Notes: a model not told the origin generated them from the sequence alone. A DNA stretch of 55,952 nucleotides from Hyphomonadaceae bacterium UBA5336 (GCA_002408125.1 DHQO01000004.1:161563-217514), one strand, 5' to 3'; shown: positions 25,401 to 34,634, counted from the first letter of the stretch. Made by a program: numbers and translations.

Positions 25401-26162
25401 ATGCGCCAGGACAGTGTCAGCATTGAGCGCTTTTACTCAAGCGCCCTCGGCCGGGCGGCCGCCTCGGCGCTGTCGGGCCGAATTGCCGACCTGTGGCAGG
25501 GCGCCGACAGGCTCAGCCTGCTCGGCCTCGGCTATCCCCTGCCGCTGATGGAAGAGTTTGCCGGTGAGGCAAAAGCTCTGGCGGCAGTGTTTCCCGATGC
25601 CTCGGGCCGCGTGCGCTGGGATGGCGCGGGGCGGGGCAACTGCACCGTGAACGCCCCCGAAGCGCGGTTGCCCTTTGCCGATGGCGTGTTCGACCGCGCG
25701 GTGCTGCTGCATGCCCTGGAGGAGGCGGAAAACCCGCGCGCGGTCTGCCGCGAGCTTTGGCGCGTCATGGCGCCGGAAGGGCGTATCGTGGTGGCCGCAG
25801 CCAACCGCCGGGGCCTGTGGGCGCGCGCCGAGCGCACACCTTTCGGGCACGGCCGGCCCTGGACCCTGCGCCAGCTTTCGGGCCTCTTGAGCGACTGCGC
25901 CTTTCAGGTCACCGCCAGCACCAACGCCCTTTTCATGCCGCCCCTGCCGATTTCTTTAGTCACGGCGGGCGTTCACGGCTGGGAACGCGCCGGACGCCTG
26001 GTCGCTCCGGGATTTGGCGGGGTCGTGCTCGTGGAAGCGGTAAAAAGGCTTTATATTGAACCCGGTGGCGGGGCGGTCGCGCCCGCCCTTTCAACCGTAA
26101 AGTCCGGTGCACCGGTCGCAGACATGCCTCAAAGACAGGCAGAAGATGGTAAACTGCAATAA
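25401..26162 (+). CDS. Class I SAM-dependent methyltransferase
   Basis: 253 residues. The SAM site is degenerate (LSLLGLGYPLPLM), followed by LPFADGVFDRAVLLHALEEAENPRAVCRELWRVMAPEGRIVVA, the Methyltransf_11 pattern. The N-terminus SIERFYSSALGRAA is typical of the alphaproteobacterial protein encoded divergently from gloB. The substrate is unknown. AAGG precedes the ATG. Confidence 0.8.
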   Translation: MRQDSVSIERFYSSALGRAAASALSGRIADLWQGADRLSLLGLGYPLPLMEEFAGEAKALAAVFPDASGRVRWDGAGRGNCTVNAPEARLPFADGVFDRAVLLHALEEAENPRAVCRELWRVMAPEGRIVVAAANRRGLWARAERTPFGHGRPWTLRQLSGLLSDCAFQVTASTNALFMPPLPISLVTAGVHGWERAGRLVAPGFGGVVLVEAVKRLYIEPGGGAVAPALSTVKSGAPVADMPQRQAEDGKLQ

Positions 26163-26245
26163 TTCCGGGCTCAATTTCATTGACGAGACCGCAAACCGAC
26201 ACCACGCTAAGGTGTGGAGTGGGTTAAGATGGAAGGGAAAACGAG

Positions 26246-26590
26246 ATGAAACTTGTCACAGCCGTTTTCAAACCGAGCCGCCTTGATGCGGTGATTGACG
26301 CGCTGACGGAGACGGGTGCTGCCGGACTGACTGTATCGGAAGTACGCGGCTATGGCCGCCAGCAGGGCAAGACCGAAGTCTACCGTGGTGCGGAATACGA
26401 AGTGCGCCTGTTGCCGAAGGTGAAGGTGGAAATCGCCTGCGCCGCCGGCGATGTGGAGCGCGTCGTCGAAGCGATTGCGAAAGCCGCGAATACCGGCACG
26501 ATCGGCGACGGGAAGGTCTTCGTCACCGGCCTGGACAGCGTGCTGCGCATCCGCACCGGCGAAACCGACGAACAGGCGATCAGCAGCTAG
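26246..26590 (+). CDS. PII nitrogen regulatory protein (GlnK/GlnB type)
   Basis: 114-residue trimeric signal protein that senses 2-oxoglutarate, ADP/ATP and glutamine. The T-loop carries the uridylylation site Y51 in VYRGAEY; the B and C loops are present (NTGTIGDGKVFV, LRIRTGE). The usual partner amtB is not next to it: the next gene is a convergent GDPD, and the upstream gene is a methyltransferase. No sigma-54 promoter was seen in the 83-base upstream gap. GlnB or GlnK cannot be decided without the rest of the genome. Confidence 0.93.
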   Translation: MKLVTAVFKPSRLDAVIDALTETGAAGLTVSEVRGYGRQQGKTEVYRGAEYEVRLLPKVKVEIACAAGDVERVVEAIAKAANTGTIGDGKVFVTGLDSVLRIRTGETDEQAISS

Positions 26591-26626
26591 AACGGCTCCT
26601 CGCGCCTGACACAGCCGGCGGCAAGC

Positions 26627-27628
26627 CTACTCGCCGTCGCGCACCGCCAAGGCCTTGCCCGGGTGGTCGGTGAAGATGGCGTCCACGCCGAGACCGAACG
26701 TGGCCGTCAGCTCTCCCTCGAACGTCTCGAAGCCCGGCGCGACATCGTCGGCGCGATAGGTGTAGGGATGCACCTCCAGCCCGGCGGAATGGGCCAGGTC
26801 GACATAGGCCTGTGGCCCGCCGCGGAATTGCACCATGATCTCTTTCCATGGGCCGATCCCGGCCGCATAGGTCGCGATCTCATCGGGGCTGAGCCGTTCC
26901 CCGCCGCTCGCCGGCAGGAGCTGGATCAGCGGCCAGTCGGTCTGGCCGGACAGCGCGCGCAGCGTGCCGGGATGGAAGCTCTGGAGATAGACCGGCGCGC
27001 CGACCTCCTTCAGGCCTGCCGCCTCGATGGCCGCGAGCACGGCGCCGGGCATGTCCATGCCGAGCCCGGCATAAACCTCCGGGGATTTCAGCTCCGGATA
27101 AACCCCCACGCGCTGGCCGGAGGAATTCGAGATCGCCACCAGGCCGAGGATTTCGGTAAAGGTCGGGATGGCGAACATGTCGTCATACTCCGCGCTGCGC
27201 CCGGTAAAGGCCTGGCGCGCGCGCAGGGATTTCAGCTCGGCAAGGGTGAAGTCCTCGACAAACCAGTCTTCCATCGGTGAGCCGCCGACCGGTTTGATCA
27301 CCCGGCGGTCGGCGAATTCGGGATGGTCGGCGACATCGGTGGAATCGGACAGATAGCGGTCATGGCGCGCGACCAGCACGCCGTCCCTGGTCATCACAAG
27401 GTCCGTCTCGATGAAATCGGCGCCCATGTCTATCGCGGCACCATACGCCTCCAGCGTGTGTTCGGGATAAAGCCCCGAGGCGCCGCGATGGGCGATGATC
27501 AGCGGGGGATTGCTAGCGCTCATCGGCTCGTTCGCCGCCGCTTCCGGCTCGGCCACGCCGCCGGTGGGCGAACAGGCCACGACCAGCCCCGCGATCAGGG
27601 GTATCCACCAGCTTGCGCGCATGACCAT
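26627..27628 (-). CDS. Glycerophosphodiester phosphodiesterase, lipoprotein
   Basis: 333 residues. A lipoprotein signal (IPLIAGLVVAC) is followed by a linker and the GDPD TIM barrel: IIAHRGASGLYPEHTLEAY holds the catalytic His and Glu, and FIETDLVMTRDGVLVARHDRYL the metal ligands and second His. It hydrolyses glycerophosphodiesters to glycerol-3-phosphate and an alcohol, at the periplasmic face of a membrane. This is the longer periplasmic GlpQ-like type. Start at 27628 (MVMRAS); the second ATG at 27622 is equally likely. Confidence 0.9.
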   Translation of the reverse strand: MVMRASWWIPLIAGLVVACSPTGGVAEPEAAANEPMSASNPPLIIAHRGASGLYPEHTLEAYGAAIDMGADFIETDLVMTRDGVLVARHDRYLSDSTDVADHPEFADRRVIKPVGGSPMEDWFVEDFTLAELKSLRARQAFTGRSAEYDDMFAIPTFTEILGLVAISNSSGQRVGVYPELKSPEVYAGLGMDMPGAVLAAIEAAGLKEVGAPVYLQSFHPGTLRALSGQTDWPLIQLLPASGGERLSPDEIATYAAGIGPWKEIMVQFRGGPQAYVDLAHSAGLEVHPYTYRADDVAPGFETFEGELTATFGLGVDAIFTDHPGKALAVRDGE

Positions 27629-27737
27629 GTCTCTCCGTTCCAGAGCCTGCCCCCGCGCATCTGCGCCGGGATCTTGTCATTAGCGCGGCAATCTAACAGC
27701 CTCACGACGGCGCGAACCTTAAGGTGCAGTTAGGTGG

Positions 27738-28433
27738 CTAGTCAGCCGGCGGCGCGGCGGGGAAATCGGGAGTGGTGGTGTCGCAGGTGAGTTCATATTC
27801 TTGGACTGGCACCGAATTCGATCCGTCGATCGGAGGCGATTCTTTCAGCGTTCTTTGGCAAATGCTAAAGCCATCGTCCTGGGCAAATTCAATACTATGA
27901 AGACGGCTCCAGGATTGTCGCGACATGCAGACTTCGCGCTCGCTAGGCCATTTCTGAACAGATTGGCCATTCAGGAGAATCTCCAGTCCCCCATAATACC
28001 AAGCGCCACAGTCACCTCGCCCTGTGAAAATTCGTCGGCCGATACGGCGAGCCTCGAATACGAGCGGCGTACTCGCCTGTCCGCTTTGAGCAACCGGTTG
28101 GTTGTTGACGACACATGTCGCCAGTTCGGCATTTTCTTCACGTGAAGCCCAATGCCTGAGATGAATCGGACCATCAATCAGTTCTATTGTGAGGCCTTGG
28201 CCCGGCGTCAAGATTTCACGATGCCCTGTCCATTCTTCAGCTTTGAAAGCACGATTGGATGGAATGTCAGTTCCCTCTGCTTCGTCTGGCGACATGTTCA
28301 AGAAGCCAGTATAACCAAAGTAGAAGTAGTTTGTTTCCGGGTCGCACTCAAAATCTATCCCTGGCCAAAACTCATCCCCATACGCCGCCGGCGCACAAAG
28401 CACCGCCATCGCCACGAGCAGATATTTCAGCAT
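27738..28433 (-). CDS. Hypothetical secreted protein
   Basis: 231 residues with a Sec signal peptide (MLKYLLVAMAVLCAPAAYG) and six cysteines in the mature part, suggesting disulfides in the periplasm or on the surface. Base composition is lower in GC than the neighbours. No domain was recognised. It stands alone between the GDPD gene and the 363-base gap carrying a dispersed repeat. Confidence 0.65.
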   Translation of the reverse strand: MLKYLLVAMAVLCAPAAYGDEFWPGIDFECDPETNYFYFGYTGFLNMSPDEAEGTDIPSNRAFKAEEWTGHREILTPGQGLTIELIDGPIHLRHWASREENAELATCVVNNQPVAQSGQASTPLVFEARRIGRRIFTGRGDCGAWYYGGLEILLNGQSVQKWPSEREVCMSRQSWSRLHSIEFAQDDGFSICQRTLKESPPIDGSNSVPVQEYELTCDTTTPDFPAAPPAD

Positions 28434-28548
28434 GATCGTCCCCCGGATTGCGTGTCTGGCCAAACCATAGCCAGCAAACATGACATTCCTTGGGCGCGGG
28501 TTTGCGCGGGGTGTGGAATTTCAGGGAGCTGAGTTTCGCCTTGCTCTT

Positions 28549-28702
28549 AGCCTCATGGTGAGCGGAGACGAACCATGGGGCGTGAAGCGAAGAACAGCCA
28601 GCAGCCCTGAGCGCGATCCATCGCGAAGGGCGCCAACTCGAAGCGGGGATCAAACAAGGAGAGCCCGCCCTCGTCCTTCGTCTCCGCTCAGGATGAGGGC
28701 TC
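28549..28702. repeat. MITE-like dispersed repeat, family B, copy 1
   Basis: 154-bp element that accounts for the middle of the 363-base gene-free stretch 28434-28796. Its ends are inverted versions of one motif: CCTCATGGTGAGCGGAGACG at the left and, on the other strand, CCTCATCCTGAGCGGAGACG at the right. The inner part carries GATCGCGCTCAGGGCTGC (other strand), shared with 31871-32070 and 43107-43216. There is no coding capacity. The rest of the gap (28434-28548, 28703-28796) holds nothing I recognise apart from the lepA upstream region. Confidence 0.8.
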
Positions 28703-28796
28703 GGGGATTGAGCACCGATCGGCCGCCAGCGCCCCAACTGCCGCTTGCCGCGCAATCCTCCTTCCCGTTGCCCCAAAGCGCCGCTATATCCCGCAG

Positions 28797-30602
28797 ATGA
28801 CCGCACGCGACCATATCCGTAACTTCTCCATCATCGCCCATATCGACCATGGGAAATCCACGCTCGCCGACCGCCTGATCCAGAAGACGGGCGGGCTCAC
28901 CGAGCGCGAGATGCGCGAGCAGGTGCTCGATTCCATGGATATCGAGAAGGAGCGCGGCATCACCATCAAGGCGCAGACCGTGCGCCTGAAATACACCGCC
29001 CAGGATGGCGAGGAGTATATCCTCAACCTGATGGACACGCCCGGCCATGTTGACTTTTCCTATGAGGTCTCCCGCTGTCTGGCCGCCTGCGAAGGCTCGC
29101 TCCTGGTGGTGGATGCGAGCCAGGGCGTGGAGGCCCAGACGCTCGCCAATGTCTACCAGGCCATCGACCAGGATCATGAGATCGTGCCGGTGCTCAACAA
29201 GATCGATCTCCCCGCTGCAGACGTGGACCGCGTGAAGGAGCAGATCGAGGACATTATCGGGCTCGATGCGTCCGACGCAGTGGAAATCAGCGCCAAGACC
29301 GGGCTCGGTATCGAGGATGTGCTGGAAGCTGTGGTCACGCGCCTGCCCGCTCCGCCCGAGGGCGAGCGCGAAAAGCCGCTCAAGGCCTCTCTGGTGGACG
29401 CTTATTACGACCCCTATCTCGGCGTCGTCGTGATCGTGCGCGTCATCGATGGCGTTCTGAAGAAGAAGCAGAAAGTGCGCATGATGCGCACCGGCGCGAC
29501 CTATGAGATCGACAAGGTCGGCGTGTTCAGTCCCAAACCCACAGATGTGGACGAGCTCGGCCCCGGCGAGGTCGGCTTTATCACCGCCTCGATCAAGGAG
29601 GTGGCCGACACCGCCATCGGCGACACGATCACCGAGGAAAAACGCCAGACCGACAAGCCCCTGCCGGGCTACAAGGATGTTGTGCCGGTGGTGTTCTGCG
29701 GGCTCTTCCCGGTCGATGCGGGCGATTTCGACGATCTGCGCGCGGCCATGGGCAAGCTGCGCCTCAATGATGCGAGCTTTACCTGGGAGATGGAGACCAG
29801 CGCGGCCCTCGGCATGGGTTTCCGCTGCGGGTTCCTCGGCCTGTTGCACCTTGAAATCATCCAGGAGCGCCTGTCCCGCGAGTTCGATCTGGATCTCATC
29901 GCGACCGCGCCCAGCGTGGTCTACGAACTCACCATGACCGACGGCACGGAGATGCAGCTGCACAATCCGGCCGACATGCCGGACGTAGTGAAGATCTCCG
30001 AAATCCGCGAGCCCTGGATCAAGGCGACGATCTACACGCCGGACGAATATCTCGGCGCGATCCTGAAGCTCTGCCAGGACCGGCGCGGCATCCAGAAAGA
30101 ACTTTCCTATGTCGGCGGGCGCGCCATGGTGGTCTATGAGCTGCCGCTCAATGAGGTCGTGTTCGACTTCTATGACCGGCTGAAATCCATCTCGCGCGGC
30201 TATGCGAGCTTCGACTATGAGATTATCGGCCACCGGGCGGAAAATCTCGTGAAGATGAATATCCTCGTCAATGACGAGCCGGTCGACGCGCTCGCCATGC
30301 TGGTCCACCGCGACCGGGCCGAGGGCCGAGGCCGGCAGATGTGCGAGCGGCTGAAGGAGCTTATCCCCCGCCAGATGTTCAAGATCCCCGTCCAGGCGGC
30401 GATTGGCGGCAAGGTCATCGCGCGCGAAACCATCTCGGCCCTGCGCAAGGACGTCACCGCGAAATGCTATGGCGGCGACGCGACCCGCAAACGCAAACTG
30501 CTCGACAAACAGGCCGCCGGCAAGAAACGCATGCGCCAATTCGGCAAGGTGGAAATCCCGCAGGAGGCGTTTGTCGCGGCGCTTCGGATGGATGGGGATT
30601 AG
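28797..30602 (+). CDS. lepA: Elongation factor 4 (LepA)
   Basis: Ribosome-associated GTPase of 601 residues linked to initiation and back-translocation. The G motifs are AHIDHGKST (P-loop), GITIKAQTV, DTPGHVDFSYEVSR and NKIDLPAAD. The LepA-specific C-terminal domain ends KKRMRQFGKVEIPQEAFVAALR. Its upstream region borders a family B repeat. The opposite strand is open over the whole gene but is a high-GC antisense shadow. Confidence 0.97.
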   Translation: MTARDHIRNFSIIAHIDHGKSTLADRLIQKTGGLTEREMREQVLDSMDIEKERGITIKAQTVRLKYTAQDGEEYILNLMDTPGHVDFSYEVSRCLAACEGSLLVVDASQGVEAQTLANVYQAIDQDHEIVPVLNKIDLPAADVDRVKEQIEDIIGLDASDAVEISAKTGLGIEDVLEAVVTRLPAPPEGEREKPLKASLVDAYYDPYLGVVVIVRVIDGVLKKKQKVRMMRTGATYEIDKVGVFSPKPTDVDELGPGEVGFITASIKEVADTAIGDTITEEKRQTDKPLPGYKDVVPVVFCGLFPVDAGDFDDLRAAMGKLRLNDASFTWEMETSAALGMGFRCGFLGLLHLEIIQERLSREFDLDLIATAPSVVYELTMTDGTEMQLHNPADMPDVVKISEIREPWIKATIYTPDEYLGAILKLCQDRRGIQKELSYVGGRAMVVYELPLNEVVFDFYDRLKSISRGYASFDYEIIGHRAENLVKMNILVNDEPVDALAMLVHRDRAEGRGRQMCERLKELIPRQMFKIPVQAAIGGKVIARETISALRKDVTAKCYGGDATRKRKLLDKQAAGKKRMRQFGKVEIPQEAFVAALRMDGD

Positions 30603-30675
30603 GCCGCCTGCCATTGACAGATTGCCGCGCAGTCCCATATCGTAATTCAATAAATTGCGAGGAAGGATTTTAAAG

Positions 30676-30942
30676 ATGGAGCCGTGGATTCTCTGGCCGC
30701 TGTTTGGCTTTGCCATGTGGATGCTCTTTGCCAAGGGCGGGGCCTGTTCGTCCCGGCGGCGGTCTCGCGATGGCGTCAACGCGCGCGAGGCCAGCAATGA
30801 GGTTGCCCGGCTGAAGGCGGAACTCGACGCCTCCCACGCCCAGATCGAGGGCCTGAAGCGCCGCCTGGAAGCGGTGGAAACCATCGTCACCGACGAGGAA
30901 GCCCAGCTGCGCCGGGACTTTGACCGGTTGGCGCGTACTTAA
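30676..30942 (+). CDS. Small membrane protein with coiled coil (PspB-like layout)
   Basis: 88 residues: one N-terminal membrane segment (WILWPLFGFAMWMLFAKGG), then a basic stretch and a coiled coil (EVARLKAELDASHAQIEGLKRRLEAVE). The layout resembles phage-shock protein B, with IVTDEEAQLRRDFDRL at the end close to the PspB tail. No pspA or pspC is nearby, so the PspB name is tentative. GGAAGG lies about 10 bases before the ATG. Confidence 0.65.
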   Translation: MEPWILWPLFGFAMWMLFAKGGACSSRRRSRDGVNAREASNEVARLKAELDASHAQIEGLKRRLEAVETIVTDEEAQLRRDFDRLART

Positions 30943-31029
30943 GCGTCGCAAGCCGTGCTTGGGCGGTGTTCATCGCGCGCCCGGCTTGGTAAACAACGGC
31001 TCCCGAAGTGTTCGAGTAAGGGGAGCGAG

Positions 31030-31848
31030 ATGCGCCGCAATAGCCTGTTCTGCCTGTTCCTGATCGGCGCGAGTGCGCTGGCGCTGGCAAGCTGCGAGAC
31101 GGATGCCCCGATCGCCCAGCCGACGCCGACAAACCCGGGCACCGAGGAGCCGGTCTACTATCCCACGCCGCCTGAAACCGACGACAAGGGCATGGAAACC
31201 GCCGCCCCGGTGCGTGAAACCTGCGATATCGGCGAGATGTCGGTGTTCGACTGGCCGCCGCCGGAGCCCTCAACGAAAGTCTCCATCCCGCGCGGGCTGC
31301 TCCTGCTCGGCATCCCCGAGGCAGACCAGACGGTCGGCACCGTGGCGCGCCGGCTGGAGGCCGCGCTGGTGGATGCCGGTTATGTCGAGTTCGGCTATCA
31401 GGCGGTGGACTGTTCCGGCTTTGCGCTGGTCACGCGCATGGAACAGATCGACGATGAGGGCCATCCGCTCGCTGGTGCCGCGCGCTTCGAGCCGCCAAGC
31501 GATGACGAGCCCTGGTCGCTGGGCGGGTTCATCCGCCAGCTGATCGGCGCGCCGCCGGGCTATTACCGCCAGATCGTCTTCGTCGCGACGACGCAAGCCT
31601 ATGAGGCCGACAGCCTTGCCCCGCCGCCCACGCGTGAGGAACTCGATCAGATGCTGGCCGATGCCGACGCACAGACGCTGTCTGAAGGGATGGCCGAAGA
31701 GCGCTACACACCCGCCCACAAGCTGCATGTGCTGATCTATGAGTTCGAAAAGCGCCGTGACGAAGACCCGATGCAGCTCATGCCGTCCCGCCTGACCGGC
31801 GCGACCCATGTCGAGGCCGCCGGGATCTATGACAGCCTGTCGGATTAG
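31030..31848 (+). CDS. Hypothetical lipoprotein
   Basis: 272 residues. A lipoprotein signal (SLFCLFLIGASALALASC) is followed by a proline/threonine-rich linker (about 25-75) and a soluble domain containing GLLLLGIPEADQTVGTVARRLEAALVDAGY and YRQIVFVATTQAYEAD. I recognise no family. GGGGAG seven bases upstream supports the ATG at 31030. It is probably anchored in the outer membrane and is followed by a family B repeat. Confidence 0.75.
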   Translation: MRRNSLFCLFLIGASALALASCETDAPIAQPTPTNPGTEEPVYYPTPPETDDKGMETAAPVRETCDIGEMSVFDWPPPEPSTKVSIPRGLLLLGIPEADQTVGTVARRLEAALVDAGYVEFGYQAVDCSGFALVTRMEQIDDEGHPLAGAARFEPPSDDEPWSLGGFIRQLIGAPPGYYRQIVFVATTQAYEADSLAPPPTREELDQMLADADAQTLSEGMAEERYTPAHKLHVLIYEFEKRRDEDPMQLMPSRLTGATHVEAAGIYDSLSD

Positions 31849-31870
31849 GCTGAGCAATCGCGCCTGGCCT

Positions 31871-32070
31871 GAGCCCTCATCCTGAGCGGAGACGAAGGGC
31901 GAGGGCGGGCTCATTCTAGTTTGATCCCGTATCGGGCTTATGCCCTCACATGGATCGCGCTCAGGGCTGCTTGCTGCTCGCCAGCTCCCGTAGGGTGCAT
32001 GGAGCATAGCGATATGCACCAAGCCTTTCCCCGTAGCGCCCCATGGTTCGTCTCCGCTCTCCATGAGGCT
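31871..32070. repeat. MITE-like dispersed repeat, family B, copy 2, with nested family A half
   Basis: 200-bp element, collinear with the reverse complement of 28549-28702: GAGCCCTCATCCTGAGCGG at the left, TTTGATCCC, GGATCGCGCTCAGGGCTGC, then CCATGGTTCGTCTCCGCT and CCATGAGGCT at the right. It is about 45 bp longer, because a family A half (31990-32020) with a few flanking bases sits inside it. Confidence 0.8.
31990..32020. repeat. Family A half-palindrome inside family B repeat
   Basis: One arm only: GTAGGGTGCATGGAG, then GATATGCACC. The complementary arm found in copies 1 and 2 is missing. Confidence 0.8.
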
Positions 32071-32090
32071 TATGTTCAGATCAAGAGGGC

Positions 32091-33803
32091 CTACTCGCCC
32101 GGCGGCGTTTCATCCTCGTCCTCAAGGTGGCTGTAATCATGCACCGGATGGGCATGGCCGGGATCGTCGCCGGCCTTGTGCATGGCCACCACGACCCCCG
32201 ATAGTGCCAGGATGGCGATCAGGTTCGGGAAGGCCATGGACGCGTTGGCGATATCCCCGAACAGCCAGAGCGTGTCAGTATAGCCCGTCGCCATGGCGCC
32301 TGCGAAGACCACGATCACCCACAGGAAGCGGAACGGATGGGTCGCCCATTCGCCGATCAGATAGGTCACGGCCTGTTCGCCATAATACGACCAGCCGATG
32401 ATGGTGGTGAAGGCAAAGAAGAAGAGCGCAATCGGCACGATCCACTGCCCGCCCGGGAAGGCGGCGGCATAGGCGCGCGTGGTGACGGCGGCCGAGTTGG
32501 CATCGGTCTCCCAGGCATGGTTGACGTCGATCAGCACGGCCGGGTCGCTGGCCGAGGCCATGGCAACATCGGAGATCTCCACACCGGCCTCGGCGCACGA
32601 AGCCAGATAGGTCGATGCCAGCGCGCCGTTCTCGGCGATGATCTGGTCACGCCCGTCCGTATAGGCGCTTGGGAAGAGGTCATCCACGGTCAGCTCACCG
32701 GGCAGGGCCACGCCGGCATCCTCGCAGGCGTGAGCTGCCATCAGCGCCGGCGATTTCTTGAAATCCCCCTGCACGGTGAGGATGACCAGGGCGGTCATGG
32801 TGCAGATCACGATCGTGTCGATGAACACCCCGATCATGGCGATCTCGCCCTGCATCACCGGGTTCCTGGTCTGCGCGGCAGCGTGGGCGATGGGCGCCGA
32901 ACCCTGTCCGGCCTCGTTGGAGAAAAGGCCCCGGGCGATGCCGAAGCGCACCGCCTGCATCATGCCATAGCCGGCCACACCGCCGAGTGCCTCGCTCCAC
33001 CCGAAGGCGGACGCGATGATCTGCATGAAGGCGCCGGGCACCTTGTCGGCATTGATCAGCAGGACGATCAGCGCGACCAGAACATAGAGGCCCGCCATCA
33101 CGGGAACCACCTTGCCGGCGACACTGCCGATCGACTTGATGCCGCCGATGATCACGGCAAAGACGAGCCCGGCGATAATCAGGCCGATAATGATCGGCGG
33201 AATGGTGAGGCCCATATGCGAGCCGGTTTCCAGCGCCGCCTCCGTGATGGAGTTGGCCTGGATCATTGATCCCGTGGCCATGGCCGAGAAGATGGTGCCG
33301 AGGCAGAAGATCACCGCCAGCCAGCCCCATTTCTTCCCGAGGCCGTTCTTGATGTAATACATCGGGCCGCCATTGATCCGGCCATATTCGTCGGTTTCGC
33401 GGTATTTCAGGGCCAGCGAGCTTTCCGAGAAAGCCAGCGCCATGCCGAAGAGGGCGGTGACCCACATCCAGAAGATCGCGCCCGGCCCGCCAAGCGTGAT
33501 GGCGGTCGCCACCCCGGCGAGGTTCCCGGTGCCGACCTGGCCCGACAGCGCTGTCGACAGCGCCTGCCAGGGCGTGATCGCGCCATCCTGACCTTGCGCC
33601 TTGCGGCCCTGCCAGACCTCGATCAGGGCCGGCACGAAGCGGCGGATCGGCCGCGCGCCCAGCCGGATCATCATGAACAGGCCCGTGCCCAGGAGGAAGA
33701 TTGCCAGTGGCCCGATCTGGAAGGGGAAGACAACCGTGTCACCCCAGGTTCCGCCCCAGATCAGCCCAGCCACATTCTGGATAAACCCAACAATCGATTC
33801 CAT
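32091..33803 (-). CDS. Sodium:alanine symporter family protein (AGCS) with extended loop
   Basis: Inner-membrane Na-coupled amino-acid symporter of 570 residues. Family signatures are ALSGQVGTGNLAGVATAITLGGPGA, ESSLALKYRE, GGPMYYIKNGLGKKW and GIARGLFSNEAGQGSAPIAHAAA. Members are usually about 450-500 residues; here about 100 extra residues (from GDFKKSPALMAAHACEDAG to AAFPGGQW) with two cysteines lie between two late membrane segments, probably facing the periplasm. The ATG at 33803 is chosen because MESIVGFIQNVAG is the family-like start. It is divergent from a GST gene. Confidence 0.92.
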   Translation of the reverse strand: MESIVGFIQNVAGLIWGGTWGDTVVFPFQIGPLAIFLLGTGLFMMIRLGARPIRRFVPALIEVWQGRKAQGQDGAITPWQALSTALSGQVGTGNLAGVATAITLGGPGAIFWMWVTALFGMALAFSESSLALKYRETDEYGRINGGPMYYIKNGLGKKWGWLAVIFCLGTIFSAMATGSMIQANSITEAALETGSHMGLTIPPIIIGLIIAGLVFAVIIGGIKSIGSVAGKVVPVMAGLYVLVALIVLLINADKVPGAFMQIIASAFGWSEALGGVAGYGMMQAVRFGIARGLFSNEAGQGSAPIAHAAAQTRNPVMQGEIAMIGVFIDTIVICTMTALVILTVQGDFKKSPALMAAHACEDAGVALPGELTVDDLFPSAYTDGRDQIIAENGALASTYLASCAEAGVEISDVAMASASDPAVLIDVNHAWETDANSAAVTTRAYAAAFPGGQWIVPIALFFFAFTTIIGWSYYGEQAVTYLIGEWATHPFRFLWVIVVFAGAMATGYTDTLWLFGDIANASMAFPNLIAILALSGVVVAMHKAGDDPGHAHPVHDYSHLEDEDETPPGE

Positions 33804-33946
33804 CTGCCAGCCCCGGTGGTTTTGTTTACGCTTGTGCGCCACACTAGTGACGTTCTCGGGGAAGGAAAGCGGAGCGCGACCGATTCCCTGAAATCTGTGA
33901 CAGTTCTGCGTCACGTGAAAGCACCACCGGTTCTGGAGCGGGCAGT

Positions 33947-34621
33947 ATGAAACGGTTCTATCATTGGCCACTGGACCCGATCGGGCGCACAGCCCGTCTC
34001 GTGCTGGCGGAAAAACGCGTGGCGTTTGAAACCGTGGAGACCCGGCCCTGGGTCGTTCACCCGGACATGGAACGGTTCGGCCCGGGCGCGGCGCCGCCGG
34101 TCTTCCTCGACACGTCCGGGGAAGGCCGCATCGTCCTGCTCGGCAGCCACGCCCTGCTGGAGTATCTGGAAAGCGCCTATCCCGCCCCGCGCCTCATCCC
34201 GGCGAGCCATCAGGACGCGGCCGAGACGCGCCGGCTCTGGCGCTGGTGCGAGGACAGCTTCCAGGTGGTCAATGACAATCTGCTCGCCGAGCGCATCACT
34301 CAGTGGGTGCGCCGCGACCGCCAGCCGGACTCAGGCGCGCTGCGCAAGGGCGCCCATGCCCTGCGCGGGCGGCTGACCTTTCTCAATGCGCTGGCGGAAA
34401 CGCGCAGTTATATCGCCGGGCGCCATCTGACGCTCGCCGATTTCTCCGTCGCCGCGCATCTCTCAAGCCTCGATTATTTCGGCGATCTCGACTGGGCCAC
34501 CGTGCCGGACCTGCGTGCCTGGTATGCCCGCATGAAATCCCGCCCCAGCTTCCGCGATATTCTCGCCGACCGCATTGAAGGGACCCGCCCGGCGGGTCAT
34601 TATACCAACCTGGATTTCTGA
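33947..34621 (+). CDS. Glutathione S-transferase
   Basis: 224 residues. The thioredoxin-like N-domain (KRFYHWPLDPIGRTARLVL, then APPVFLD with the cis-proline) and the helical C-domain (RSYIAGRHLTLADFSVAAHLSSLDYFG, the N-capping box motif) are complete. In many alphaproteobacteria a GST of this kind lies next to queG; here queG is 3.4 kb downstream, with three unrelated genes between. The substrate is unknown. Confidence 0.88.
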   Translation: MKRFYHWPLDPIGRTARLVLAEKRVAFETVETRPWVVHPDMERFGPGAAPPVFLDTSGEGRIVLLGSHALLEYLESAYPAPRLIPASHQDAAETRRLWRWCEDSFQVVNDNLLAERITQWVRRDRQPDSGALRKGAHALRGRLTFLNALAETRSYIAGRHLTLADFSVAAHLSSLDYFGDLDWATVPDLRAWYARMKSRPSFRDILADRIEGTRPAGHYTNLDF

Positions 34622-34634
34622 TCGGGGGGGCACA

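Noticed and set aside
28650..30890. Open frame of about 746 codons on the minus strand over lepA
   Set aside because: It is antisense to a clearly intact lepA, and its composition is that of a high-GC shadow (His, Arg and Ala rich). No homology was recognised.
21141..32020. CRISPR-like repeats
   Set aside because: The palindromic repeats are dispersed kilobases apart with no regular spacers and no cas genes.
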